Assembly: GCF_006363815.1 (NCBI RefSeq)
Contig: NZ_RRYT01000023.1
Location: 3,535 to 67,534 of the forward strand
Direction: 5' to 3'
DNA: 64,000 bases
Source: Thermomonospora catenispora
GTDB taxonomy: Bacteria; Actinomycetota; Actinomycetes; Streptosporangiales; Streptosporangiaceae
In this document: positions 25,242 through 34,728 of the stretch, one piece after another
Layout: the number at the start of each line of letters is the position of its first letter
Numbering within the stretch: the stretch's first letter is position 1
The notes under the pieces: model-generated
The model's database searches: none
What the model saw: only the letters and a program-made list of their open reading frames with translations
Told to the model about the DNA's origin: nothing
Position numbers and translations under genes: made by a program

Positions 25242-25629
25242 GCCGGCACCGCCGTCGGGCGCCCGGCCGCGCCGCGTCGACCTTGCGCGGAGACCCGTCC
25301 GAGGAGGGCCCGAGAAGGGCCGGTGAGGCCGGTCTCCGCCGCCGGCCCGACGCCCGGGCGTCGCGCGGCGGGCGTCCGGCCGGGGTCCCGACCCGAGTCG
25401 ACCCCGGGCTCGATCACGATCCGTGGAACACCCATGGAAGCGCCGTCCTCGACCCGATCCGGCGGCGGGCGCGCCGGCCCGGGCGGCCGGGACGTGCGCC
25501 CGCCGCCGGGGCCCTTTCCGGCGCGGAGCGGCCGCACGGGGCCCGAGGACCGTGGAAGGTCCCGCGGGGAGCCGGGGAAGGGCTCGCGGGGTCCGCACGG
25601 AGGGCGACGTCAGGGCCCTGCCGGGGCGG
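25242..25629. other. Intergenic stretch between convergent genes, no gene seen
   Basis: About 390 bp of G+C-rich sequence between the ends of two convergent genes. Frames here are low-complexity Arg/Gly/Pro. I could not identify a strong terminator hairpin. Confidence 0.5.
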
Positions 25630-27603
25630 TCACAGCTCCGGCGGCGGAGGCGCCGGGCGGTCGGCGTCTGGAGGCCCCCAGGGCAGGCCGTAGCGCTCGC
25701 AGGCGCGGCGCAGCTCCTCCAGATCGGGAGGGAAGGCGACCTGGCGCAGGACGCGGCCCGCGGGGCTCCAGACGACCACACGGGGCAGGCGCTCGCCGGA
25801 CTCGTCGATCCCCACGCCGCCCACGGTGGCGCGCGACAGCGTCCAGAAGACCTGGCCTCGGCGGCCGACCGCGGCGATGCCCTGCGGGGAGATGCGCAGC
25901 CGCTCGCGGTTGCGGTCGTAGATCCAGTGGCCGACCAGGCCGATCACCAGGCCCGCGGGGGCCGCCCAGGACAGGGTGCGCAGCGTGCCGCCGAGCTCGT
26001 CGCCCAGCCACAGCGAGCCCAGCACGGCGACCACCTCGCACATGATCACGCTCAGCAGGTAGGTGCCGATGCGGGACCGGCGGGAGGCGTCCAGCAGCAC
26101 GCCGGGACCGTCCTCGACGGGCCCCGCCGGTCCGTCGTCCCCCTCGGGGGCGGACGGTCCCGTCATGGCCTCCACCACGCCGTGGAACGCGGCCGACAGA
26201 TAGGCGTCGTACTCGGCGTCGGTCACCGGCAGGCCCGCCTTGCGGGCCGACTCGCGCAGATCGGTCCGGGAGATCCGCAGCATCGACAGCGGAGCGGCGA
26301 AGAACTCCTCCCCGTCGGGCCCGTACAGCCGGACCCAGGCGTGCCCGCCGATGGTGAGCAGCTCGATCCCGCCGAGCCGGTCCTCCGGCATCCGCAGCAC
26401 CACCTCGCCGGCCGCGTTCGCCCAGCCCAGCCCGTCGTCGGTGACCACCAGCCGGCCTCCGGGGACCTGGGAGAACACCTCCGGCAGACCGTCCAGGCCG
26501 TAGCGGGAGGGCCGCGGGTCGCCGGCGGTGGGGGTGATCACCCGGTAGCCGTGCTCGTGCAGCTCGTGCACCAGCTGGAACTCCTCCAGCCCGTCCGCTG
26601 GCAGCCGCGCCATCAGCCCCATCCGGTGATCGAACGCCAGCACTGACAGCGAGCAGGGGACCGGCTGCCCGCTCACCGGGTCGATCCGCACGCCCGGACC
26701 GACCACCAGCGCGGCCACCTCGGCGGCGTGCACCCGCAGCGCCCGGGAGGCCCGCCGGTCACGGCGCTGCGGCCCGCCCTGCACCACCAGCCGGCCCGCG
26801 GTGATCGTCCAGCGGACCGGGCGGTCCTGCAGCATCCGGCGGTACGCGGCGTGCAGCGCGATCGCCCCGACCAGCGTCCAGCCGGCCGCGGTCAGCCGGC
26901 CGGTCAGGCCCGGGCCGGCCGGGTCGGCCAGCGCCGTCCGGGCCACGACCAGCGCCGCCAGCACCCCCATCAGCGCGCACAGCAGGCCGACCCGGCGCCG
27001 CCCGGGCCCCGGCGGCGCGGCGCTCAGCCGGGTCGGCTCACGGCGCTCCTCGGGCAGCCGGCGCGGCTCGTGCGCGGCGGCCAGCAGCTCGGCCTCCTGG
27101 GCGGCCAGCCGCTGCTCGGCCAGATGGTCCAGGCTCCGTCCGCCGTCCTCGTCCAGCACCCGCACCGGCAGGCCCAGCCGCCGCGCGGTCACATAGAACG
27201 GCAGCGGCTCGAACCCCATCGCGGTCAGATCGCCGACCGCGGTGCGGCCGAACTTGTGGAAGATCGTCAGCCGGCCGTCCGCGGCGGTCAGCGCCAGCTC
27301 CTCGATCCGTTCGCGCTCGTAGCGGAGCAGGACCTCGCCGCGGGGGCCGATCCGTTCCAGACCGGCCTCCGACAGCCGCCAGTACGGTCGGGGGCGTCGC
27401 GGCAGGAGCGCGCCGAGCAGCCAGGGAAGCGCCGCACAGGCGCCGATCAGGGCCGCCCACAGCCAGGCCGGCGTGATCGGCAAGACCGCGACGACCAAGG
27501 CGGCCAAGGTGAACGACCCGTGGCCGATCGGGCGTCGCCGCCCCACGGGTCCCGTCCAGGACCGACCGACGAGCTCTGGGTGCACAATCCTCGATCCTGA
27601 CAT
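25630..27603 (-). CDS. Large membrane protein of unknown function
   Basis: A 657-residue protein I do not recognise. It has hydrophobic pairs at about residues 30-68 (TLAALVVAVLPITPAWLWAA...), 205-255 and 520-570, each followed by a globular stretch with PH-like or strand-rich segments (GEVLLRYERERIEELAL; GEVVLRMPEDRLGGIELL; GQVFWTLSRATVGGVGI). The recurring pattern 'G-x-V-hydrophobic-R... xxIxxL' suggests three related modules, each a two-helix anchor plus a bPH-like domain. The C-terminus is Pro-rich. The ATG at 27603 has a weak ribosome site. The role is probably envelope-related. Confidence 0.75.
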   Translation of the reverse strand: MSGSRIVHPELVGRSWTGPVGRRRPIGHGSFTLAALVVAVLPITPAWLWAALIGACAALPWLLGALLPRRPRPYWRLSEAGLERIGPRGEVLLRYERERIEELALTAADGRLTIFHKFGRTAVGDLTAMGFEPLPFYVTARRLGLPVRVLDEDGGRSLDHLAEQRLAAQEAELLAAAHEPRRLPEERREPTRLSAAPPGPGRRRVGLLCALMGVLAALVVARTALADPAGPGLTGRLTAAGWTLVGAIALHAAYRRMLQDRPVRWTITAGRLVVQGGPQRRDRRASRALRVHAAEVAALVVGPGVRIDPVSGQPVPCSLSVLAFDHRMGLMARLPADGLEEFQLVHELHEHGYRVITPTAGDPRPSRYGLDGLPEVFSQVPGGRLVVTDDGLGWANAAGEVVLRMPEDRLGGIELLTIGGHAWVRLYGPDGEEFFAAPLSMLRISRTDLRESARKAGLPVTDAEYDAYLSAAFHGVVEAMTGPSAPEGDDGPAGPVEDGPGVLLDASRRSRIGTYLLSVIMCEVVAVLGSLWLGDELGGTLRTLSWAAPAGLVIGLVGHWIYDRNRERLRISPQGIAAVGRRGQVFWTLSRATVGGVGIDESGERLPRVVVWSPAGRVLRQVAFPPDLEELRRACERYGLPWGPPDADRPAPPPPEL

Positions 27604-27672
27604 GTCCCACGCCGTTCTCGCCGCCCACTTTCCGTCGGATGCGTCACGGCCCCGCGGCCGGAGCGGGGCCGG

Positions 27673-28665
27673 TCAGGATCTGCGCCGCAGGAGGCCGAAT
27701 CCGAGGGCCAGCGCGACCCCGATCACCAGCGCCAGGCCGACCTTCCGGGCGTCGGGCCGGTCCCGGTCGGCCACCCGCTCCGGGGCGGCGGTGGAGGTGG
27801 GGCTCGGCAGGGCCCGATCGGGCAGCGGCACCCGCCAGATCGGCTGGCCGGTCCCCTCCGACCCGACCAGCAGCGCGCGCCCGTCCGCCGTGTAGGCGAT
27901 CGACTCGCCCTGCTCCTGCCGGGGCAGCCGCACCCGGGCCAGGGGGGTGAGCTTCTCGGCGGCCCGGTCGTCGAACGCGTACACCTGGGCCGACCAGTAC
28001 GTCCGGATGACCAGGGTCCGCCCGTCCGGGGAGAAGGCCCCGTCGGTGGCCATCGCCGGGGCCGGGCCGATCCGCCGCAGCGTGTTGGAGCCCGTGGCGC
28101 GCAGCCGCGCCGGGGCCTCGTACACCGCGCCGGACAGCTGCTTGCTGGCCACGTACAGCCGGTTGGTGCGCGGATTGATCATGAGCGTCTCGGCGTTGCG
28201 CGGCCCGTCGGCGTAGGTGAGGCGGAACGCCGTCGCCCGCAGCGTCTGGTCGTGCAGCCGGGCCGGCTCGGGCACCCGGTAGACCGTCACGTGCGGCCAC
28301 GCCCCGCCGAGGTTGTCGCCGATGTCGCCCACGTACAGCGCCGGGCGCCCGCGTTCGTCGACGCCGACAGCCATGCCCTCCCAGTCGCGCGCGTTCGCCC
28401 CGGCGAGCCGGAGGACGGCCCTGACCCGCCCGTCCGGGCCGATCGCGTAGATCTCCGGCCGTCCGGAGGAGTCGTTGTGGGTGTAGAGCACGCCCGGATG
28501 CCGTCGGCTGACCGCCAGCCCGCTGGACTCCACGATCCGCTCGTCGGTGATCGTCATCACCTTGACGGCGTCGCCGCCGTCGGCGGCCAGGGCGGGCGGC
28601 GCCGCCCAGGCTCCGGCGAACAGGCAGGCGAGCGCCCCCGCCGCAAGCCGTGACCGCGTTCTCAT
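27673..28665 (-). CDS. Secreted, C-terminally anchored beta-propeller-like protein
   Basis: A 330-residue protein. It has a Sec signal peptide (MRTRSRLAAGALACLFAGAW..., cleavage near PALA-AD), a repeated propeller-like body and a C-terminal hydrophobic anchor (KVGLALVIGVALALGFGLL) ending in RRRS. The body contains HPGVLYTHNDSSGRPEIYAI, ARDWEGMAVGVD and DGAFSPDGRTLVIRTYWSAQ, reminiscent of esterase-like phytase/SMP-type propellers. The anchored topology suggests display on the outer face of the membrane. ATG 28665 has a strong ribosome site (GGGGAGG). The ligand is unknown. Confidence 0.8.
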   Translation of the reverse strand: MRTRSRLAAGALACLFAGAWAAPPALAADGGDAVKVMTITDERIVESSGLAVSRRHPGVLYTHNDSSGRPEIYAIGPDGRVRAVLRLAGANARDWEGMAVGVDERGRPALYVGDIGDNLGGAWPHVTVYRVPEPARLHDQTLRATAFRLTYADGPRNAETLMINPRTNRLYVASKQLSGAVYEAPARLRATGSNTLRRIGPAPAMATDGAFSPDGRTLVIRTYWSAQVYAFDDRAAEKLTPLARVRLPRQEQGESIAYTADGRALLVGSEGTGQPIWRVPLPDRALPSPTSTAAPERVADRDRPDARKVGLALVIGVALALGFGLLRRRS

Positions 28666-28800
28666 CGGCCGCCTCCCCCCCGTCGCGTCGGGGGAGGACC
28701 CGTCATCCCCCGACGCCGGACGACCGTCGAGAGCCGTCGTCCGCCGCGGCCGTCCATCGCATCCCATCGCCACGATCATCGCCGATCGGGGGAGGGCGCG

Positions 28801-28884
28801 TCAGCCGAGCAGCGCGCCGATGACCACGGCGAGGATCAACACGGTCAGGATGGTCGGGAGAAGCCATCGGGATGGGCGGTTCAC
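28801..28884 (-). CDS. 27-residue single-span membrane peptide, leaderless
   Basis: A short frame starting with GTG at 28884, too short for most gene callers. It encodes a few polar residues (MNRPSRWLLP) followed by a clean hydrophobic helix (TILTVLILAVVIGALLG) and then stop. A -10 box TAGGCT (28892-28897, minus strand) ends 7 nt before the GTG, exactly the spacing for a leaderless mRNA. Basic residues before the helix predict the N-terminus inside the cell. Function unknown; it could also be chance, but the promoter-start geometry argues against that. Confidence 0.5.
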   Translation of the reverse strand: MNRPSRWLLPTILTVLILAVVIGALLG

Positions 28885-28891
28885 GGGGTGA

Positions 28892-28897
28892 AGCCTA
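28892..28897 (-). promoter_or_regulatory. -10 box (TAGGCT) for the 27-residue peptide
   Basis: TAGGCT on the minus strand, 7 nt upstream of GTG 28884, predicting transcription from the start codon. No clear -35 box. Confidence 0.45.
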
Positions 28898-28962
28898 TTC
28901 GGCGCGGGGCGATGCCCGGTCCCGCGGCGAACCCTCGCCCCCGGACCGGCGTCTCAACGGAC

Positions 28963-29895
28963 ATGTGCGGATTGTTCGGGCTGCTGCGGTCCCCTTCGGC
29001 GGCGCACCCGGAGTGGGCGTCGGACGCGTTCGTCCTGCTCGGCATGCTGGCCGAAGAACGCGGCACCGACTCCGCCGGGGCGGCGCTGTTCACCGGGCGG
29101 GCGGTGACCTCCGCCGCGCGGGTGCCGCCGGACGCCGCCGACGTCAGCATCGACGGCTGCCGGATCGTCAAGGGCCGCGGCCCGTTCGGCCGGGTCTGGC
29201 GGTCGGACCTGCTGCTGGCGCTGCTGGACGTCGCCCCCGTCGCGCTCGGCCACACCCGCTGCGCCGCCCGGGGCCCCTCCGCCGGCCCGGCCGAGGCGGC
29301 GCCGCTGGTGGTGTCCGGTCCGGACGCCGCGGACGCGGGGATCGTGGCCGCCTGCAACGGGGACGTGGCGGCGGGCGAGCTGCGCCGCCGCTTCGCGCTC
29401 GCGCCGGACGGCGCCGGCGGCGAGGCGATCTTCCGGGCGCTGGCCGGCCGGACCGACGCGGCGTCGATCGGCGAGGTGCTGCGGGCGCTGATCGGCCGGG
29501 CCGCCCTGGCCTGGGTGGAGCGGGCCCGCCCGGACCGGGTGCACCTGGCCCGGGCCGCGCTGAGCCCGCTGGTGGTCGCGGTGGACGCCGAACGGAACGT
29601 GTACTGGGCCTCCAACCCCCGATGGTTCCGCGAGGTGCGCGCCGGCACGCGGGTGCGGTTCGTCTCGGCCGTGATGCTGCGCGAGGGCACCTATCTGCAG
29701 ATCGCCCGGCGCCCCGAGCCGCAGATCACCGCCCGCGCCGAGTTCGTGCCCACCGCGCGCCCCGCCGACCTCGACGAGCGGGTCTGGGCCGGGTTCACCG
29801 CGGCCGACCGGGACCGCGACCGGGCCCAGCTCCGTCACGTCCTGTGCCGCTCCGCCGCGGGACGCGACGCGGGCGGTTTCGCGACGGTGGGCTGA
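28963..29895 (+). CDS. Class II glutamine amidotransferase domain protein
   Basis: A 310-residue Ntn-hydrolase. The start MCGLFGLL puts the catalytic cysteine at position 2, exposed after removal of the methionine. Further family signs are the RGTDSAGAALF loop (GlmS/PurF-like), LGHTRCAARG and CNGDVAAGELRR. There is no second synthase domain, so it resembles stand-alone amidotransferases that pair with a separate partner or act as hydrolases. The longer open frame upstream was rejected because it would bury Cys2. It converges with serC 21 bp away. Confidence 0.88.
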   Translation: MCGLFGLLRSPSAAHPEWASDAFVLLGMLAEERGTDSAGAALFTGRAVTSAARVPPDAADVSIDGCRIVKGRGPFGRVWRSDLLLALLDVAPVALGHTRCAARGPSAGPAEAAPLVVSGPDAADAGIVAACNGDVAAGELRRRFALAPDGAGGEAIFRALAGRTDAASIGEVLRALIGRAALAWVERARPDRVHLARAALSPLVVAVDAERNVYWASNPRWFREVRAGTRVRFVSAVMLREGTYLQIARRPEPQITARAEFVPTARPADLDERVWAGFTAADRDRDRAQLRHVLCRSAAGRDAGGFATVG

Positions 29896-29916
29896 CCGCC
29901 GGTCCCGGACGGGCGG

Positions 29917-31470
<1,554 letters not shown>

Positions 31471-31545
31471 TCACCGAGGGGCGGTCGACCGATTGCATGG
31501 CCGGGACCGTCGGGTCCGGGCGGGAGGCGGCGGAGGTGGTGGGCG

Positions 31546-34434
31546 ATGCCTCAGACGGGCCAGGGCGTTCCGCCGGATCTGGCGCACCGGCACCCGCAGC
31601 TGACGGCGGTGCTGCGGCAGCTCCGGCGCCGGCCCACGGCCCGGGCCGGGGACCGGCTGCGCCCGGTGCTGCTGACCGCGGACGCGGGCGGCTGGACCTC
31701 CGTCGCGCAGAGCCTCAAGGACGACTGCGACGGTGACGGCGGCCTCGTCGCCAAGGTGCGCGACCCCGGCTCCGACGTCCCCGATCTGCTCCGCAAGATC
31801 GTCTACCGGCTCACCGAGAGCACCCCGCCCCTGGAGCGGCCGCTGCGCTTCCGGCTGCTCAGCATGGCGTTGTGGCTGAGCTCGCTGCGCGAGATGCGGC
31901 TGGCGGCGAAGGCGAACAACGACCAGGTGCCGGACGGCGCCGGCCCCGAGGAGGACCGGGAGCTGGTGGCCCGGCTGATGGGGGTGAGCGGCAACGACCC
32001 CCAGGCCGCGCGTCGGGTGCTGGCGGCGGGGATACGCCGCCGGCGGCAGCGGGTGCTGCCGGGCGAGAACAGCGGAGGGAAGCCGAGGTTCGCCTCGGTG
32101 CTGAGCTATCTGGAGCAGATCGCCCCGATCGCGGTGGCGGTCATCGCCCTGGTCAGCGCGACCGCGGCCAGCGCGGTGGACCTGGCGGCGGCGGCGATGA
32201 CCGCGCTCGGCGGGGTCGTGGTGATCATCGGCCAGGCCGGCATCGTCACCTGGGACTGGGCGAGCCGGCGGCGCTACCGGTGGTTCCCCCGGCAGCCGTA
32301 CGGGCCGGGGCCCGCTCCGGACTTCCTGACGTTCGCGGTGAAGCTGATCAACCGCAACCGGCTGCCCGAGGACGAGCTGGACAAGCTGTTCATCGCGGCC
32401 TTCCTGGAGGACCTGCGGCAGGGGTACCGGCGCGGCTGGCGCCGGGCGACCTGGGCGCGGGTGCGCTACCCGACCGTCATCATGGACCCCCTCGTCCGCA
32501 CCGACCCGGCCGAATCCCGGCGCCGGATGGAGCTGGCCCGGCGCTTCATCGAGCTGGTCGAACGGGTCCGGGCGGACCGGCTGCGCCGCTTCGCCCACCG
32601 CGGCGGCCCGCTGACGGCCGAGGAGCTGCGGGAACGCGACCGGATCGGTCCCGAGCAGGCGGCGGCGCGCATCGCCTTCGACCCCCTGGTGATCGTGGCC
32701 TGCGTCGGCGACGACGCCGACGAGGTCGCGGCGTTCGCCGGCCGGCTCCGCCCGCAGGCCACCCGGGACCGCCCGGTCGATCTGGACGGCGCGCTGCAGT
32801 CCTACGTCGACCACTGGGACGACCGGCGGCGCGCCATCGCCCTGGGCTACACCCGGGACATCTCCGTCGACCTGGGCAGGGGCGACGGCCAGTCCGCCCC
32901 CGCCCTCCCCTCGCGGCGGCGGCCCTGGCTCGCGCACCCGTTCACGCCGTGGATCGGCGCGCTGCTGGTGCTGGCCGCCTCGGCCACCGTGGTGACGGTG
33001 CAGGGCGTCCGCTACTGCGATCCGCACGGGGTGTGGCGCGCCCCCAACGGCGAGTGCGTCGGCCTGACCGACGGGTCGTTCCCCTTCGACGAGCGGCTGG
33101 AGCGGGTCGAGCGCCGGATCCGGGACCAGAACGAGGCGGTCCTCAAGACCGGCAGGAAGTACGTCACGATCGTCTATCTCGGGGCGCTCAGCACCGACCC
33201 CGCGGGCGGCGGTCCGCCGGGCACGCTGCTGTCGGGGGTGCACGGGGAGCTGGTCGGGCTGGCGGTCGCCCAGCGGCTGCACAACGCCGCCCACAGCGAG
33301 CCGCTGCTGCGGGTGCTGGTGGCCAACGCCGGATCGCGCTTCCGCTACGCCGCCCGGGTCGCCGAGCGCATCCGGGCGCGCGCCCTGTCGGACCGCACGA
33401 TCGTCGGGGTGGTCGGCTTCGGCGAGAGCAAACAGCAGACCGGGGAGGCGATCCGGCGGTTGTCCCAGGCGGCGCTGCCGATGATCGGCACCACCAGCAC
33501 CTATGACCTCCTGGGGCGGCAGGCGCAGGGGTTCTCCCCGTACTACTTCCGGCTGGCGCCCCTCAACCGGCGGCTGGCCGAGCACGCGGCGCACTGGGCG
33601 CGCAGCGGCCGGCTGAGCCCCGGCGGCGCCCGGGCCGCCTCGGCGGACGTGTTCTACGACGCCGCCGAGGACGACACCTACAGCACCAACCTGGCCGAGG
33701 ACTTCGCCGAGGCGTTCGGCCGGGCGGGCGGGAGGGTCCGGATGCGGCGGTACCGCGATCCGCGCGAGATCCCGGGGCTGGTGCTGCAGGCCTGCCGGCG
33801 GCCGGCGGACGTGTTCTACTACGCCGGCCGGTCGCATGAGTTCCGCTCGTTCGTCAACGTGCTCGTCAACACGCCCTGCGGCGGCCGGCGGGTCGTGCTG
33901 GGCGGCGACGAGGTGACCAAGTACGTCAGCGACAACGCCGAGGAGATCGGCCGGACCCCGTCGATCAAGCTGTTCTACACGCCGCTGGCCGCCGAGGAGG
34001 CCTGGGACCCCCGCTGGGTGGGGGACAACCCGCTGCACCCGTTCTATCCGGCCTTCAGGGCCGCGCTGAAGGACCTCGTCCGTCCCGACGCCCCGCCCGC
34101 CGAACGCCCCTCCCTGGCGCATTCGGCGATCGCCTACGACGCGGCGTTCACCATGATCAGGGTGGCGCAGCGGGTGATGGCCGATCAGGCCGGGGCGCCG
34201 CCCACCGCGGCGGCGGTGCTGTCGGAGCTGACCGAGCCCACCCCGGGCTCCCGGATGCAGGGGGCGACGGGGGTGATCCGCTTCGGTCCCCGCAACCAGG
34301 GGCACCTGGTCCCCGACAAGCCCGTGCTGCTGCTGGAGGTGCTGGAGACGGGGCGGCGGATGGCCGTCGCGGTCTGCGGCCACCTGGTGGACGGTCGCAC
34401 CGGCAGCGCCGACTGCCCGAAGCCGGGCCGCTGA
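31546..34434 (+). CDS. Membrane receptor-like fusion with periplasmic-binding-protein domain
   Basis: A 962-residue protein. Residues 1-180 are a cytoplasmic domain with the form of a degenerate P-loop region (PVLLTADAGGWTSVAQSL, no GKT/S). Two membrane helices lie at about 191-234, a second charged cytoplasmic region at about 240-460, and a third helix near 466-490 (WIGALLVLAASATVVTVQG). The extracellular C-terminal 470 residues look like a type 1 periplasmic-binding protein of the Leu/Ile/Val-receptor kind (VGVVGFGESKQQTGEAIRRL, ALPMIGTTSTYDLL, YYFRLAPLNRRLAEHAA). No ABC permease or ATPase is nearby, so sensing rather than uptake is likely. The ATG start is the first good candidate, with GGAGG upstream. 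Confidence 0.8.
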   Translation: MPQTGQGVPPDLAHRHPQLTAVLRQLRRRPTARAGDRLRPVLLTADAGGWTSVAQSLKDDCDGDGGLVAKVRDPGSDVPDLLRKIVYRLTESTPPLERPLRFRLLSMALWLSSLREMRLAAKANNDQVPDGAGPEEDRELVARLMGVSGNDPQAARRVLAAGIRRRRQRVLPGENSGGKPRFASVLSYLEQIAPIAVAVIALVSATAASAVDLAAAAMTALGGVVVIIGQAGIVTWDWASRRRYRWFPRQPYGPGPAPDFLTFAVKLINRNRLPEDELDKLFIAAFLEDLRQGYRRGWRRATWARVRYPTVIMDPLVRTDPAESRRRMELARRFIELVERVRADRLRRFAHRGGPLTAEELRERDRIGPEQAAARIAFDPLVIVACVGDDADEVAAFAGRLRPQATRDRPVDLDGALQSYVDHWDDRRRAIALGYTRDISVDLGRGDGQSAPALPSRRRPWLAHPFTPWIGALLVLAASATVVTVQGVRYCDPHGVWRAPNGECVGLTDGSFPFDERLERVERRIRDQNEAVLKTGRKYVTIVYLGALSTDPAGGGPPGTLLSGVHGELVGLAVAQRLHNAAHSEPLLRVLVANAGSRFRYAARVAERIRARALSDRTIVGVVGFGESKQQTGEAIRRLSQAALPMIGTTSTYDLLGRQAQGFSPYYFRLAPLNRRLAEHAAHWARSGRLSPGGARAASADVFYDAAEDDTYSTNLAEDFAEAFGRAGGRVRMRRYRDPREIPGLVLQACRRPADVFYYAGRSHEFRSFVNVLVNTPCGGRRVVLGGDEVTKYVSDNAEEIGRTPSIKLFYTPLAAEEAWDPRWVGDNPLHPFYPAFRAALKDLVRPDAPPAERPSLAHSAIAYDAAFTMIRVAQRVMADQAGAPPTAAAVLSELTEPTPGSRMQGATGVIRFGPRNQGHLVPDKPVLLLEVLETGRRMAVAVCGHLVDGRTGSADCPKPGR

Positions 34435-34450
34435 CCGGGCCGCCGGCGTC

Positions 34451-34612
34451 CGGCCGGATGCGGCCGGACGCGCGGGCGCATGCGTCCGGATGCGACCGGA
34501 TGCCGCCTGATCGGGTCCGATCGGATGCGACCGGATGCCGTCAGCTGTGGCCGGATGCCGTCAGCCGTGGCCGGATCCGGCCACAGGCGACCGGATCCGG
34601 CCGGATGCGGCG
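34451..34612. repeat. CCGGATGC-rich direct repeats
   Basis: Nine copies of CCGGATGC/CCGGATCC-type words occur in 160 bp. An 18-bp word (GGATGCGACCGGATGCCG) is repeated exactly at 34489-34506 and 34524-34541. From 34532 the words fall on a 20-bp period (34532, 34552, 34572, 34592); the first two 20-mers differ at one base. Two units contain the palindrome CCGGATCCGG. It lies just after the receptor-like gene. Confidence 0.7.
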
Positions 34613-34628
34613 CAGGACCCGTCACGAC

Positions 34629-34667
34629 CCTTTGCGACCCGTCGTGATCATCACGACCGTGCAAAGG
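34629..34667. other. Nested hairpin
   Basis: Outer arms CCTTTGC (34629-34635) and GCAAAGG (34661-34667) enclose a near-perfect palindrome GTCGTGAT-C-ATCACGAC (34641-34657). It could end transcription of the receptor-like gene or be a protein site; there is no T-run. Confidence 0.5.
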
Positions 34668-34679
34668 CGCCGCAGGGAA

Positions 34680-34714
34680 ACGGGGTCTTCGGGGCGGCGC
34701 CCCGAAGACCCCGT
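34680..34714 (-). terminator. Intrinsic terminator of citrate synthase
   Basis: A 16-bp perfect stem (34680-34695 with 34699-34714), 3-nt loop, followed on the minus strand by TTTCC. It lies 15 nt past the stop codon of the gene ending at 34729. Confidence 0.8.
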
Positions 34715-34728
34715 CGAGGAACGGACGG

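Noticed and set aside
31471-34383. 970-codon minus-strand frame opposite the receptor-like gene
   Set aside because: Antisense shadow without domains; the plus strand has membrane helices and a binding-protein domain.
34451-34612. CRISPR array
   Set aside because: Repeat units are 8-20 bp with no unique spacers of constant length and no cas genes.
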